A stretch of DNA of 49,555 bases. Source: Streptomyces sp. ADI95-17. GTDB lineage: Bacteria; Actinomycetota; Actinomycetes; Streptomycetales; Streptomycetaceae. How positions within the stretch are numbered: the first letter of the stretch is position 1; each line of letters starts with the position of its first letter. The notes below the pieces were generated by a model, which did not search any database, was not told where the DNA came from, and was given only the letters and a program-made list of their open reading frames with translations. The stretch covers positions 556,855 to 606,409 of the forward strand of contig NZ_ML123049.1 in the NCBI RefSeq assembly GCF_003846175.1, read 5' to 3'. A program made the translations under genes and the position numbers. Below are positions 1-9,409 of the stretch, in pieces.

Positions 1-188
1 GGGAGGGGTCCGGTGCTGTGGACAAGGCTTCTCCTGGCGACTCGTACGCAGGCGCTTCAATTCATCCGAGCTATTCCCTCAGGGAAGGTAGGCGCGGGCC
101 ATTGCTGCGTCAATGGAGCAGGAGAGATCCGATGTGTTTCTGAGTATCTGGACACCGTCCAGCGGGATGTCGCCAGGGCGGGAGGTGA
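1..188. other. Window edge, no convincing gene
   Basis: No reading frame here has family-like content or a ribosome binding site. The stretch holds one small perfect inverted repeat, TTCCCT-C-AGGGAA at 74-86, which lies beyond the 3' end of the leftward DUF456 gene and could be part of a terminator. I see nothing else. Confidence 0.4.
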
Positions 189-671
189 TCAGCCCCAGAT
201 CACCGCGCCGAGCCAGGCTCCCGCCACCAGCAGACACGCGAAGAGCTCGACGAGTACCGAATAGCCGGTCGCCCGCATCACCGAGCGCACCGATGTCCAC
301 CCCGCCCCGTGGCTGCCGAGCCGCAGCCGCTCCGCCCCGTAGATGGTCCCCACGTATCCGGCGACCGCACCGATCACCGGCACCACGAAGAAGCCCACGA
401 TCGCGCCGATTCCGCCGAGCATCAGGGTCTTGCGCGGCGCCCCCGTCTCGCGCGGGCGGCGCGGCGGCAGCAGCGGCTTCAGCGCCTGGTTCAACACCAG
501 CAGCGCGGTGGCTCCGATGAGTACGCCCCAGGCGACCGGCGTCATGTCGGTCAGCGCCCACCACAGCACGGCGGCCCAGACGATCGCCTGCCCGGGCGCC
601 CCCGGCACCAGCACGCCCAGCAGGCCGAGGAGCATGACGAGGCCGACGGCGACGAGTTGCCACACACTCAT
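189..671 (-). CDS. DUF456 domain-containing membrane protein
   Basis: This 160-residue protein matches the usual length of DUF456 proteins. It is almost entirely hydrophobic: paired helices at about residues 4-45 (rich in Leu, Val and Gly), a short basic loop with PRRPRETG near residues 72-80, another pair of helices from about 84 to 112, and a final one near the C terminus ending AWLGAVIWG. The helices are rich in Gly, as in the family. The molecular function of DUF456 is unknown. The start sits directly after GGTGAG with no clear spacer, so initiation may be weak. The next gene upstream runs in the same direction about 125 bases away; no functional link is evident. Confidence 0.8.
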   Translation of the reverse strand: MSVWQLVAVGLVMLLGLLGVLVPGAPGQAIVWAAVLWWALTDMTPVAWGVLIGATALLVLNQALKPLLPPRRPRETGAPRKTLMLGGIGAIVGFFVVPVIGAVAGYVGTIYGAERLRLGSHGAGWTSVRSVMRATGYSVLVELFACLLVAGAWLGAVIWG

Positions 672-796
672 CTCACCAGCCTGCCGGAGTCCGGCCGGTC
701 CCGCCCGTCAGCGCACCCGGGGGCAGCGGCCGTCGGCGCAGCTCAGGGCTGTGTCGGAGCGGTAGCGCTGCGCAGCCGGCCGCTGTGCCGGACCGT

Positions 797-1786
797 TCAG
801 AACCGTGGGGTGCGGGCGACCCAGCCCCGCTCGTAGGCGTGCCAGCCCAGCTGCAGCCGGGTCGACACGCCGGTCAGCTCCATCAGGCCCTTCACCCGTC
901 GCTGTACGGTCCGCAGCCCCAGCTCCAGCTGTTTCGCCACGCTCGCGTCCGTCAGTCCGGCCAGCAGCAGCGACAGGATCTCCAGATCCGTCGGATCGGG
1001 CCCCGTCGCCGCGTCCTGGGGCTGATTGCTCTCGCCCAGTCTGAGCGGCATCGCCTCGCGCCACACCGCCTCGAAGAGCCCCATCAGCGACTCCAGCAGC
1101 CCGGAGGCATGGACCACCAGCGCGGCGGGCTCGGCGCCGCGTCCGGTCAGCGGCACCATCGCCAGCGAGCCGTCGGCGACGACCAGCTTGGTCGGCACCC
1201 GGTCGATCACCCGGCACTGCTCGTCCCGGCTCAGCGCCGCCGACAGCTCCATGATCCCGGACGGCAGCGAGAGCAGCTCGCGCTCGACCACCACCCGGTA
1301 GGACACCCCGCGCGTCGCGGCCCGCTCCTCCGCCTCGTTCTCCATCCCGCTGACCGCGATCGGCTTCCCGGTGACCAGGGCGCACACCTCGCTCGCCGCA
1401 CCGAGCTGCAACTGGTGGAAGCGGTGCGAGACCGCGCTCGCCCCGGTCACCACCTCGACCAGATCGTGCACGGCCGGCTCGGCAGCCTCCGCCCGGTACT
1501 CCTCGGCGAGCAACGCCGCCGCCAGCTCCGCCTGCTCCAGCTCATGGCGCTGCTGGGTCAGCAGCGCCCCGAGCGCCACACCCGGCGGAGCCGCCACCCA
1601 ACGCCCCGTGCGCGCCGACGCCTGCGCGGCCAGACCGTGCTGCTCCAGTCTGCGCAGGGCCCGCTCGGTGTCCGGCTCCGGAAGCGCCAGCCGGTGCGCG
1701 AGGTCGGCGACCTCCGCGGCCCCCACCGCCACGAGCGCTCGGTACGCCGACTCCTGTATCTCGTCGAGCCCTATGGCTCCCAGCAT
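797..1786 (-). CDS. TrmB/LuxR-type helix-turn-helix transcriptional regulator
   Basis: The 329-residue product has an N-terminal TrmB-like winged helix (start MLGAIGLDEIQESAYRAL, then the helix region up to about residue 65), a middle sensor-like domain, and a C-terminal LuxR-type helix-turn-helix at about residues 265-325 with the pattern LSLLLAGLTDASVAKQLELG followed by RTVQRRVKGLM. I chose the ATG at 1786 because GGGAGGGG lies at a good distance upstream; an in-frame ATG at 1849 would add 21 residues that do not resemble the family. Streptomyces encodes many such orphan regulators. It is divergent from the large secreted S8 peptidase at 1997, and the 210-base spacer carries two dyads, so control of that peptidase is the natural inference. 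It is not proven. Confidence 0.85.
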   Translation of the reverse strand: MLGAIGLDEIQESAYRALVAVGAAEVADLAHRLALPEPDTERALRRLEQHGLAAQASARTGRWVAAPPGVALGALLTQQRHELEQAELAAALLAEEYRAEAAEPAVHDLVEVVTGASAVSHRFHQLQLGAASEVCALVTGKPIAVSGMENEAEERAATRGVSYRVVVERELLSLPSGIMELSAALSRDEQCRVIDRVPTKLVVADGSLAMVPLTGRGAEPAALVVHASGLLESLMGLFEAVWREAMPLRLGESNQPQDAATGPDPTDLEILSLLLAGLTDASVAKQLELGLRTVQRRVKGLMELTGVSTRLQLGWHAYERGWVARTPRF

Positions 1787-1917
1787 CCCCGGACCCCTCC
1801 CGGACGGATCGATTCCGCACGATGTCGCTGTCGCCGGGCGTCCGTCCATGGCGGAAAGCGGCCACGGCGTAAACCCGCCGTGTACATCATCCCTTTATCG
1901 CTCGTCGCTCTGCCAAT

Positions 1918-1979
1918 GTGGCGCCACCGAAGTACCAACAACCTCCGGAAGACTGCGGTTTGCGCGGATTGGTTCCGGA
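1918..1979. promoter_or_regulatory. Divergent promoter region with two dyads
   Basis: Between the regulator and the S8 peptidase lie a perfect 10-bp palindrome, GTGGCGCCAC (1918-1927), and an inverted repeat, TCCGGAA (1944-1950) with TTCCGGA (1973-1979). Both fit operator sites for the adjacent regulator. The second ends 17 bases before the peptidase start, so a bound protein could block its transcription or translation. Functional assignment is inference. Confidence 0.4.
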
Positions 1980-1996
1980 TTCATTTGGGGAGAGCG

Positions 1997-4900
1997 ATGC
2001 GTCCGATATCGCGCACGGCACTGGGGGCGGCCACCGCCGCCGTCCTGGCCGTCACCGCGATCGCACCGTCCGCGGCACAGCCGCAGGACGAGGCGACGGG
2101 GAAGAGACCACTGACCGGCAGCGCCGCCGCCGACGCCAAGCAGGCCGAGCCCGTCACCGTGACGCTGGTGACCGGCGACAAGGTCCTGGTGAGCACGGAC
2201 AGTTCGGGGGCCGCGTCGGTCACCGCACTGCCCCGCGAGGACGGGACCGTACCGCTCCTCCAGACCAGGCAGTCGGGCAAGAACCTCTACGCCTACCCCG
2301 ACACCGCCGTCGCCGCGCTGGCCGCGGGCAAGGTCGACGAGGAACTCTTCAACGTCACCGGCCTCATCCGGCAGGGCTACGACGACGGGCACACCAAGTC
2401 GCTGCCGCTGATCGCGGTCTACGGCAAGGACCGGGCCCGCTCCACGTTCGCCACCCCGCGCGGCGCGAAGCGCGGACTCGCGCTCGACGCCATCGACGGT
2501 GTCGCGCTCAAGGCGGACAAGGAGAAGGCCGCCGACTTCTGGGCGGACGTCACCCGCGGCGCCCGCTCCTTCTCGGCCTCCGGCATGAAGAAGCTCTGGC
2601 TCGACCGCAAGGTTCAGGCCACCCTCGACAAGTCGACCAAGCAGGTCGGTGCCGACCTCGCCTGGGCCGCCGGATACGACGGCAAGGGCACCAAGGTCGC
2701 CGTCCTGGACACCGGTGTCGACGCCGAACACCCCGACCTCAAGGGCCGGGTCGCCGCCTCGGAGAACTTCACCGACTCCGACTCCACCGACGACCGGCAG
2801 GGTCACGGCACCCACACCATCTCCACCGTCGGCGGCACCGGCGCGGCCAGCGGAGGCAAGAAGAAGGGCGTCGCCCCCGGCGCCGACCTGCTCGCGGGCA
2901 AGGTCCTCAACGACAGCGGCTCCGGCGCCGAGTCCTGGATCATCGCCGGCATGCAGTGGGCTGTCGACCAGAAGGCCGACGTCGTCTCCATGAGCCTCGG
3001 CAGCCCGGAACCGACCGACTGCACCGACCCGATGAGCGTCGCCGCCGAGGAACTCGCGCAGAACAAGGGCACCTTGTTCGTGATCGCGGCCGGCAACGCG
3101 GGCCCGACGCTGAACACCGTCTCCTCGCCCGGCTGCGCCCCGAGCGTGCTGACCGTCGGCGCCGTCGACCGCGACGACACCACGGCCCGGTTCTCCAGCC
3201 GCGGCCCCGTGATCGGATCGCACACCCTCAAGCCCGAGATCACCGCCCCCGGTGTCAACATCTCGGCCGCCGCGGCAGGTGGCCGCGGCCTCTACGCGTA
3301 CCAGTCGATGTCCGGTACGTCGATGGCCACCCCGCATGTCGCGGGCGCCGCGGCCATCGTGAAGCAGCGTCACCCGGACTGGACCGCCCAGCAGATCAAG
3401 GCGGCCCTCGTTTCGTCCGCGAAGAGCGACATCCCCGGTGACGTACGCGAGACCGGCGGCGGCCGCCTCGACGTCAAGGCCGCCATCGACACCACCGTCG
3501 TCGGCGCCCCCGCCGTCCAGGGCGGCACCTTCAACTGGCCGCAGGACCGGTCCGACCGCACCACGGTCGACGTCCCGTACACCAACTCCGGCACCAAGCC
3601 GGTGAAGCTGTCGCTGAAGGTCCAGGGCGTCACCGGCAACGACGGCTCGGCCGTCCGCTCCTCGGTGGCGAAGCTCGACGCGAGCACCGTCACGGTCCCG
3701 GCCGGAGCCACCGTCAAGGTCCCGCTGCAGATCGACCCGACGGCGAAGCTGAAGGCCGCCCAGTACGGTGACGTCACCGGACGCGTGCTGGCCACCGGCC
3801 CCGGCGGCGCCAAGGTCTCCACCCCGTTCTCGCTGTACGTCGGGGCCGAGACCGTCACCCTGCGGGTCAAGCTCGTCGACCGTGCCGGCAAGCCCGCCGC
3901 CGGCTCCTCCTCGCTGGACCTCATCGGCACCGACGACGCCAGCGGCGAGCGCCGTTTCAACGAGGGTGCCACCGACCAGGTCTACCAGGTGCGCCCCGGG
4001 GCGTACTTCGTGTCCAGCTTCGTCACCACGTCCGACCCGAAGGACGTCACAGGCGGTCTGGAGGAGTCCGTCGCCTACCTCGCGCGGCCGCAGCTGAACG
4101 TCACCAAGGACACCACCGTGGTCCTGGACGCCCGCAAGGCCCACCGCATCCAGGTGAAGACCGAGGACCGCGCCTCCGAGAACCGTTCCACGACGCTCGC
4201 GTTCGGCCGCAGCTGGGACGATGTCTGGCTGCACTCGGGCTCCATCACCGCCGGTTCCGACGTCGAGAACTACCTGGCCGACGTGCAGGGCCGGGCGAAC
4301 GACGGCGACTTCGAGTTCGGCAGCTTCTGGCGCGCGTACGCCCCGCAGATCGAGAAGCTGTCGGTCGTCGGCGGCGCCGAACTGCACCCGCGTACGGCGA
4401 GCACCGGTTCCGTCAACCTCGACGGTACGGGCGAGGCCGCACTCGTCGACGCCGGCACGGGTACCCCCGACGAGCTGAAGGCCGCGGGCGTCGCCGGAAA
4501 GATCGCCCTGGTCGAGGTCGGTGACGACAACAGCAACGTGTACGTCCAGGCCCGCGACGCCAAGGCCGCGGGCGCGAAGGCCGTCATCGCCCACCGCCCC
4601 TCCGCGGGACCGTGGCACGCGTCCGTCGGCTACGCCCAGGCGCCGGTGCCCGCGCTCGGCATCGAGGCCGACGAAGCCGCAGCGCTGAAGGCCGCCCTGG
4701 CCGACGGCCCGGTCAAGCTGCGCTGGAAGGCCACCGCCGTCAGCCCGTTCGTCTACAACCTGGCGTTCCCCGAGACCGGCCCGGTCACCTCGGACCGCAC
4801 CTACAAGGTCCGCGACACCAAGCTCGGCAAGGTCACCGCCAACTACGAGGCGATGGGCGTCGCTGCCGACTACGTCGACACGATGATCATCAACCGGCCG

Positions 4901-5767
4901 TACGGCGGTGCCTTCTCCGCGGTCAGCGACGTGGTCGCCGCCCCCAGCAAGCGCACCGAGTACTACTCGGCGGGCGACACCGCCTGGGTGCGGTACCTCT
5001 CCTCCAGCTTCCCCTGGGGCGAGCTGATGGTCGACCAGCCGCGCACCTACAAGGCGGGCTCGAAGCGCACGGAGAACTGGTACCGGGGCATCCCGGCCCC
5101 CGCCGCCCCGCGCGACGCCGCCGGCAAGCTCCAGCTCGCCGCCGAGCGTCAGGACAACCTGATCGGCGTCGCCCCGGGCTTCTGGAGCGACAGCGAGCAC
5201 GCCGGTCTCCAGGGCTCCTTCGGTGACATGGGCAACATGCGCCTGAGCAGCGGTGGCAAGGTGATCGACGAGACCGGCTGGCCGTCCGGGGTGTTCACCG
5301 TCCCGGCGGAGGACGCCGCGTACGAGCTCACCATGATGACCACGAGGACCGGACAGCCCGCCGCCGTCTGGAAGCGGTCCACCCGCACCGAGACCACCTG
5401 GAAGTTCCGTTCGAAGCGGGACGAGAACGTCTACTCCCAGGGGATCCCGCTGCTCTTCCCGGGCTACGACCTGGACACGGACGGGCTCAAGACCCTCGCG
5501 GCGAAGGACGGTCAGAAGATCGGCCTGAGCGTCAGCGGCCACGCCGGCTACACGCCCGGCAAGCTGGTCGCCGCCAAGGTCTCGTACTCGTACGACGGCG
5601 GGGAGACCTGGAACGACGCCACCACCGCACAGCAGGGCGGCCGTTGGACCGCGACCGTGAACCACGCGGGCGCGGCCGGCAAGCCGGTCACCCTGAAGAC
5701 CGAACTGACGGACGCCAACGGCAACTCCGTCATCCAGACCGTGAACGACGCGTACGCCGTGCGTTGA
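1997..5767 (+). CDS. Secreted S8 family serine peptidase (large subtilase)
   Basis: This is a 1256-residue secreted subtilisin-type endopeptidase. A Sec signal peptide spans about residues 1-27 (AVLAVTAIAPSAA at its end), then a propeptide of about 180 residues. The S8 triad is complete: Asp238 in AVLDTGVDAEHPD, His270 in GHGTHTISTVGG and Ser442 in SGTSMATPHVAGAAA, with oxyanion Asn367 in AAGNAGPT. Beyond the catalytic domain comes a long beta-rich part, a PA-like segment near residues 825-870 (VAGKIALVEVGDD) and a C-terminal domain ending in an Ig-like stretch. I chose ATG 1997 because GGGGAGAG precedes it and a signal peptide follows; the open frame extends far upstream without coding character. 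It is a paralogue of the peptidase at 39016. A regulator lies divergently upstream, and a strong hairpin follows the stop. Confidence 0.95.
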   Translation: MRPISRTALGAATAAVLAVTAIAPSAAQPQDEATGKRPLTGSAAADAKQAEPVTVTLVTGDKVLVSTDSSGAASVTALPREDGTVPLLQTRQSGKNLYAYPDTAVAALAAGKVDEELFNVTGLIRQGYDDGHTKSLPLIAVYGKDRARSTFATPRGAKRGLALDAIDGVALKADKEKAADFWADVTRGARSFSASGMKKLWLDRKVQATLDKSTKQVGADLAWAAGYDGKGTKVAVLDTGVDAEHPDLKGRVAASENFTDSDSTDDRQGHGTHTISTVGGTGAASGGKKKGVAPGADLLAGKVLNDSGSGAESWIIAGMQWAVDQKADVVSMSLGSPEPTDCTDPMSVAAEELAQNKGTLFVIAAGNAGPTLNTVSSPGCAPSVLTVGAVDRDDTTARFSSRGPVIGSHTLKPEITAPGVNISAAAAGGRGLYAYQSMSGTSMATPHVAGAAAIVKQRHPDWTAQQIKAALVSSAKSDIPGDVRETGGGRLDVKAAIDTTVVGAPAVQGGTFNWPQDRSDRTTVDVPYTNSGTKPVKLSLKVQGVTGNDGSAVRSSVAKLDASTVTVPAGATVKVPLQIDPTAKLKAAQYGDVTGRVLATGPGGAKVSTPFSLYVGAETVTLRVKLVDRAGKPAAGSSSLDLIGTDDASGERRFNEGATDQVYQVRPGAYFVSSFVTTSDPKDVTGGLEESVAYLARPQLNVTKDTTVVLDARKAHRIQVKTEDRASENRSTTLAFGRSWDDVWLHSGSITAGSDVENYLADVQGRANDGDFEFGSFWRAYAPQIEKLSVVGGAELHPRTASTGSVNLDGTGEAALVDAGTGTPDELKAAGVAGKIALVEVGDDNSNVYVQARDAKAAGAKAVIAHRPSAGPWHASVGYAQAPVPALGIEADEAAALKAALADGPVKLRWKATAVSPFVYNLAFPETGPVTSDRTYKVRDTKLGKVTANYEAMGVAADYVDTMIINRPYGGAFSAVSDVVAAPSKRTEYYSAGDTAWVRYLSSSFPWGELMVDQPRTYKAGSKRTENWYRGIPAPAAPRDAAGKLQLAAERQDNLIGVAPGFWSDSEHAGLQGSFGDMGNMRLSSGGKVIDETGWPSGVFTVPAEDAAYELTMMTTRTGQPAAVWKRSTRTETTWKFRSKRDENVYSQGIPLLFPGYDLDTDGLKTLAAKDGQKIGLSVSGHAGYTPGKLVAAKVSYSYDGGETWNDATTAQQGGRWTATVNHAGAAGKPVTLKTELTDANGNSVIQTVNDAYAVR

Positions 5768-5780
5768 TCACGAACTGACC

Positions 5781-5828
5781 GGTCCGCCGGGCGTCCTTCC
5801 CGTGGGGGGTGGGGCCGCCCGGCGGACC
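5781..5828 (+). terminator. Hairpin terminator after the S8 peptidase
   Basis: A perfect 13-bp stem, GGTCCGCCGGGCG (5781-5793) with CGCCCGGCGGACC (5816-5828), begins 14 bases after the peptidase stop. There is no U-tract, as is common in Streptomyces. Confidence 0.8.
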
Positions 5829-5894
5829 CATGTTCGCGGCCACTATTTCCGGATGACCCGTTTTCGTACGGCCCTCGCGGTCGACAATAAGGAC

Positions 5895-7562
5895 ATGAGT
5901 CAGCAGGGGGAGAAACCCGCCGCCAACGAGGACGACTGGTGGCGCAGGCTGTACGACGAGAACGCCCGGGACACCGGGACGAGCGACGCGGCCGACAGTC
6001 TCGACGACCGCTTCGACTCGGCATCGGACGCGGTGAGTCCGGGCGCGGTGAGTCCGGTCGGGGGCGGGGTCGAGGGCGGAGGTGGGGCCGGGGGCGGGGC
6101 TTCAGGAGAGGGGTTTGATGGTGGGCCCGATGGAGGGTACGTCGGTGGGTACGTCGGTGGAGCCGATGGTGGGTTCGGCAGCGGGTCCGTTGGTGGAGCC
6201 GGCGGGGGTGCGGGGACGCCTTCCGAGGTGATGCCCGAGGTGGATCCGGTGGTGGTGTCCCGGCCGGTGCGGGAGGAGACCTTGCGGGAGCGCGCTCCGT
6301 GGGAGCCGCCTGCCGCGACCGTGGGCGGGCCGGGGGTGGCCACGGCCGGCCCGACGCGGCCGCGTACCTTCGCCGCCCCGCCGATTCCCGTGGAACCGCC
6401 GCTGCCTTCGCTTCCGCCTTCGCTTCCGCGTCAGCCTGTGCCTGAGACCGAGCCTGTGCAGGCCGTGGAGCGGCCGCCGGCCGCGCCGCCTCCGCCTTCG
6501 GTGCCGCCTCTGCCCAAGCGGCCGGTGGCCCAGAAGCCCTCCGCCCCACCGCCACCCGCTGCCGCGCCCATCACACCCGACGCATCTGTCATATCCATCG
6601 CATCTGTCACACCCGCGCAGGAGGCGGAGCGCGAATCCGGCCCCGCTGTCCGTCCCGTGATCGGCCATGTGGGTGACCGGCCGCCCACCTACGACCCCGA
6701 GCCCACCGCGCTGCCCGCAGCCGTCCCGCAGGAGCTGGACGGCCTGGTCGCCGACACCGTGCTCGACGGTGCCCGCTACGGCACGTACACCCTGCGCGCC
6801 GCCTCCGTGCGCGGGGACTCCGCGCGGTTCCGCGGCGAACCCCGCCGCGACGCGCTGCTCACGGCGCGCTTCGGCACCGACGAACGCGCCCTGGTCCTGG
6901 TCGCCGTCGCCACCGGGGCCCGCGCCGCCGACTCGGCACACCTGGCGGCGGCCGACGCCTGCCGCTGGATCGGCGCAGCGGTCGGCCGCAGCCACGCCCG
7001 GCTCTCCGAGGACATAAGGGCGGGCCGCCGCGGGGACCTCAAGTCCGGGCTGAACCGCCTCACCGACCGCACGTACGGCAAGCTGCGTGCCCGTGCCGCC
7101 GAGCTGGGGGTGGAGCCGCAGCAGTACACGGCGGGGCTGCGCTGCCTCCTGCTGCCGGCGGATCCGGACTGCCGTACACGGGTCTTCTTCGGCGTCGGGG
7201 CCGGTGGCCTCTTCCGGCTGCGCGACGGAGTCTGGCACGACCTCGAACCGGAGATCCCGGCAGTCGGGGACGCCGGGAAAGCCGAGTCCTCACCCGAACC
7301 GCCCGAACCGGCCGATCCTGCCGACCCGCCCGCAGAACCGTTCCGCTTCCGGGGCTCCGTGGCCCGGACGGGAGACGCCCTGCTGCTGTGCGGTCCCGGG
7401 CTGGCCGAACCGATGCGCGGCGAGCCCGCCCTGGCCGAGGAGCTCGCCGCACGCTGGACGACCGAGGAGGCGCCTGGGCTCGTGGCCTTCCTCGCGGACA
7501 TCCAGCTCCGGGTGAAGGGGTACTCCGACGACCGTACGGGTGTGGGCGTCTGGGAGGCGTAA
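5895..7562 (+). CDS. PP2C-like protein with disordered Gly/Pro-rich region
   Basis: The 555-residue product starts with a short acidic/aromatic segment containing DDWWRRLYDENARD. A low-complexity region of about 250 residues follows: first Gly-rich with near-repeated GGYVGGYVGG units, then Pro-rich (PPLPSLPPSLPRQP). The C-terminal half, about residues 290-550, resembles the PP2C_2 type of protein phosphatase 2C, with RYGTYTLRAASVRGDSARF, LVAVATG, the ADSAHLAAADACRWIG helix and VFFGVGAGGLFRLRDG. The usual PP2C metal-binding DG and GD motifs are not clearly visible, so it may be a non-catalytic relative. The start is uncertain: ATG 5895 has little Shine-Dalgarno sequence, and a GACAAT at 5882-5887 could be a -10 box for a leaderless transcript; ATG 5853 is the alternative. 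Related Streptomyces proteins are annotated as PP2C-domain proteins of unknown substrate. Confidence 0.75.
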   Translation: MSQQGEKPAANEDDWWRRLYDENARDTGTSDAADSLDDRFDSASDAVSPGAVSPVGGGVEGGGGAGGGASGEGFDGGPDGGYVGGYVGGADGGFGSGSVGGAGGGAGTPSEVMPEVDPVVVSRPVREETLRERAPWEPPAATVGGPGVATAGPTRPRTFAAPPIPVEPPLPSLPPSLPRQPVPETEPVQAVERPPAAPPPPSVPPLPKRPVAQKPSAPPPPAAAPITPDASVISIASVTPAQEAERESGPAVRPVIGHVGDRPPTYDPEPTALPAAVPQELDGLVADTVLDGARYGTYTLRAASVRGDSARFRGEPRRDALLTARFGTDERALVLVAVATGARAADSAHLAAADACRWIGAAVGRSHARLSEDIRAGRRGDLKSGLNRLTDRTYGKLRARAAELGVEPQQYTAGLRCLLLPADPDCRTRVFFGVGAGGLFRLRDGVWHDLEPEIPAVGDAGKAESSPEPPEPADPADPPAEPFRFRGSVARTGDALLLCGPGLAEPMRGEPALAEELAARWTTEEAPGLVAFLADIQLRVKGYSDDRTGVGVWEA

Positions 7563-7627
7563 CCGCGTGCGCCATGGGTTGATGGATGCGGAGTCCGGAA
7601 GCCGAAGCGCGGAAAGGGTACGCACCC

Positions 7628-9370
7628 ATGGCCAAGCAGAATGTGTCGGAGCAGTTCGTCGACATCCTCGTCCGGGCGGGCGTCAGGCGTATGTACGGTG
7701 TCGTGGGCGACAGCCTCAACCCGGTCGTCGACGCCATCCGCCGCAACCGGGCCATCGACTGGATCCAGGTCAGGCACGAGGAGACCGCCGCTTTCGCCGC
7801 CGGCGCGGAGGCCCAGGTCACGGGCTCGCTGGCGGCCTGCGCGGGATCCTGCGGCCCCGGCAATCTGCACCTCATCAACGGCCTCTACGACGCGCACCGC
7901 TCCATGGCCCCGGTGCTCGCCCTCGCCTCGCACATCCCGTCGAGCGAGATCGGACTCGGCTACTTCCAGGAGACCCACCCGGAACTGCTCTTCCAGGAGT
8001 GCAGCCACTACAACGAGATGATCTCCAACCCGCAGCAGATGCCCCGGCTGCTCCAGACCGCCATCCAGCACGCGATCGGGCGGGGCGGGGTCAGCGTCGT
8101 CACGATGCCGGGTGACATTGCATCGCAGCCGGCCCCGGAGAAGTCCATCGAGCACGCGCTGGTCACCTCACGGCCGACGGTCCGGCCCGGCGACGAGGAG
8201 ATCGACAAGCTCCGCCGGATGGTCGACGAGGCGAAGCGTGTGACATTGTTCTGCGGCAGTGGCACGGCGGGTGCCCACGCCGAGGTGATGGAGTTCGCCG
8301 AACGGGTGAAGTCCCCGGTCGGGCACGCGCTGCGCGGCAAGGAGTGGATCCAGTACGACAACCCGTACGACGTCGGCATGAGCGGTCTGCTCGGCTACGG
8401 CGCCGCCTACGAGGCGACCAACGAGTGCGACCTCCTGATCCTGCTCGGCACCGACTTCCCGTACAACGCCTTCCTCCCGACCGATGTGAAGATCGTCCAG
8501 GTCGATGTGCGCCCCGAGCACCTGGGCCGCCGCTCCAAGCTGGATCTGGCGGTCTGGGGCGATGTCCGCGAGACCCTGCGCTGTCTGACGCCGCAGGTGA
8601 AGGAGAAGACCGACCGCAAGTTCCTCGACCGGATGCTGAAGAAGCACGCCGAGGCACTGGAGGGCGTGGTCAAGGCGTACACCCGCAAGGTCGAGAAGCA
8701 CATCCCGATCCATCCGGAGTACGTCGCATCGGTGCTGGACGAACTGGCCGACGACGACGCCGTGTTCACCGTCGACACCGGAATGTGCAATGTGTGGGCC
8801 GCGCGATACCTCACCCCCAACGGCAAGCGCCGCGTCATCGGATCGTTCAGCCACGGCTCGATGGCCAACGCACTCCCGCAGGCCATCGGCGCCCAGTTCA
8901 CCGACCGGAACCGCCAGGTGGTCTCGATGTCCGGCGACGGCGGATTCACCATGCTGATGGGCGACTTCCTGACCCTGGTGCAGTACGACCTGCCGGTGAA
9001 GGTCGTGCTGTTCAACAACTCCTCGCTCGGCATGGTCGAGCTGGAGATGCTGGTCGCGGGCCTGCCGTCGTTCGGTACGGCCAACAAGAACCCGGACTTC
9101 GCCGCGGTCGCCCGAGCGTGCGGGGCGTACGGCGTGCGGGTGGAGAAGCCCAAGCAGCTCGAAGGTGCCCTCAAGGAAGCCTTCAAGCACAAGGGCCCCG
9201 CACTCGTCGATGTCGTCACCGACCCCAACGCCCTCTCCATCCCGCCGAAGATCAGCGCCGAGATGGTGACCGGCTTCGCGCTCTCCGCCAGCAAGATCGT
9301 GCTGGACGGGGGAGTGGGCCGGATGGTCCAGATGGCCCGCTCCAACCTGCGCAACGTGCCCCGCCCCTGA
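7628..9370 (+). CDS. poxB: Pyruvate dehydrogenase (quinone)/pyruvate oxidase, ThDP-dependent
   Basis: This 580-residue enzyme belongs to the ThDP family of PoxB, pyruvate oxidase and acetolactate synthase. The PYR domain carries the cofactor-activating Glu51 in VRHEETAAFAAG. The central FAD/Rossmann domain includes the GSGTAGAHAEV region. The PP domain has the GDG-to-NN metal motif: Asp437 in SGDGGFTM, then Asn463-Asn464 in LFNNSSLGMVE. By homology it oxidatively decarboxylates pyruvate to acetate and CO2 and passes electrons to quinone at the membrane. The start follows GGAAAGGG. The absence of an ilvN-like partner and the overall resemblance to PoxB argue against acetolactate synthase. It appears monocistronic and converges on the mannosidase, with a short hairpin between. 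Confidence 0.9.
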   Translation: MAKQNVSEQFVDILVRAGVRRMYGVVGDSLNPVVDAIRRNRAIDWIQVRHEETAAFAAGAEAQVTGSLAACAGSCGPGNLHLINGLYDAHRSMAPVLALASHIPSSEIGLGYFQETHPELLFQECSHYNEMISNPQQMPRLLQTAIQHAIGRGGVSVVTMPGDIASQPAPEKSIEHALVTSRPTVRPGDEEIDKLRRMVDEAKRVTLFCGSGTAGAHAEVMEFAERVKSPVGHALRGKEWIQYDNPYDVGMSGLLGYGAAYEATNECDLLILLGTDFPYNAFLPTDVKIVQVDVRPEHLGRRSKLDLAVWGDVRETLRCLTPQVKEKTDRKFLDRMLKKHAEALEGVVKAYTRKVEKHIPIHPEYVASVLDELADDDAVFTVDTGMCNVWAARYLTPNGKRRVIGSFSHGSMANALPQAIGAQFTDRNRQVVSMSGDGGFTMLMGDFLTLVQYDLPVKVVLFNNSSLGMVELEMLVAGLPSFGTANKNPDFAAVARACGAYGVRVEKPKQLEGALKEAFKHKGPALVDVVTDPNALSIPPKISAEMVTGFALSASKIVLDGGVGRMVQMARSNLRNVPRP

Positions 9371-9374
9371 GCGA

Positions 9375-9394
9375 GGCCCGGGACAGGGCGGGCC
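9375..9394. terminator. Small hairpin between convergent genes
   Basis: GGCCCG (9375-9380) pairs with CGGGCC (9389-9394) across an 8-base loop, in the 39-base gap between the poxB stop and the mannosidase stop. The stem is short, so this is a moderate call for a bidirectional terminator. Confidence 0.45.
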
Positions 9395-9409
9395 GGTGTC
9401 CGGCAACCG

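Noticed and set aside
1895..5665. Very long minus-strand open frame opposite the first S8 peptidase
   Set aside because: It is a GC-bias shadow: its translation is Gly/Val/Arg/Asp-rich without motifs, while the plus strand carries a complete subtilase. The same holds for 39142-42813 opposite the second peptidase.
8238..8248. TGTGACATTGT inside poxB and a related word at about 38445 in xdhC
   Set aside because: Both are internal to well-defined coding sequence and lack the full ATGT-G-ACAT dyad.
7628..9370. Acetolactate synthase or oxalyl-CoA decarboxylase assignment
   Set aside because: There is no small regulatory subunit gene, and the overall sequence resembles PoxB-type pyruvate:quinone oxidoreductases.
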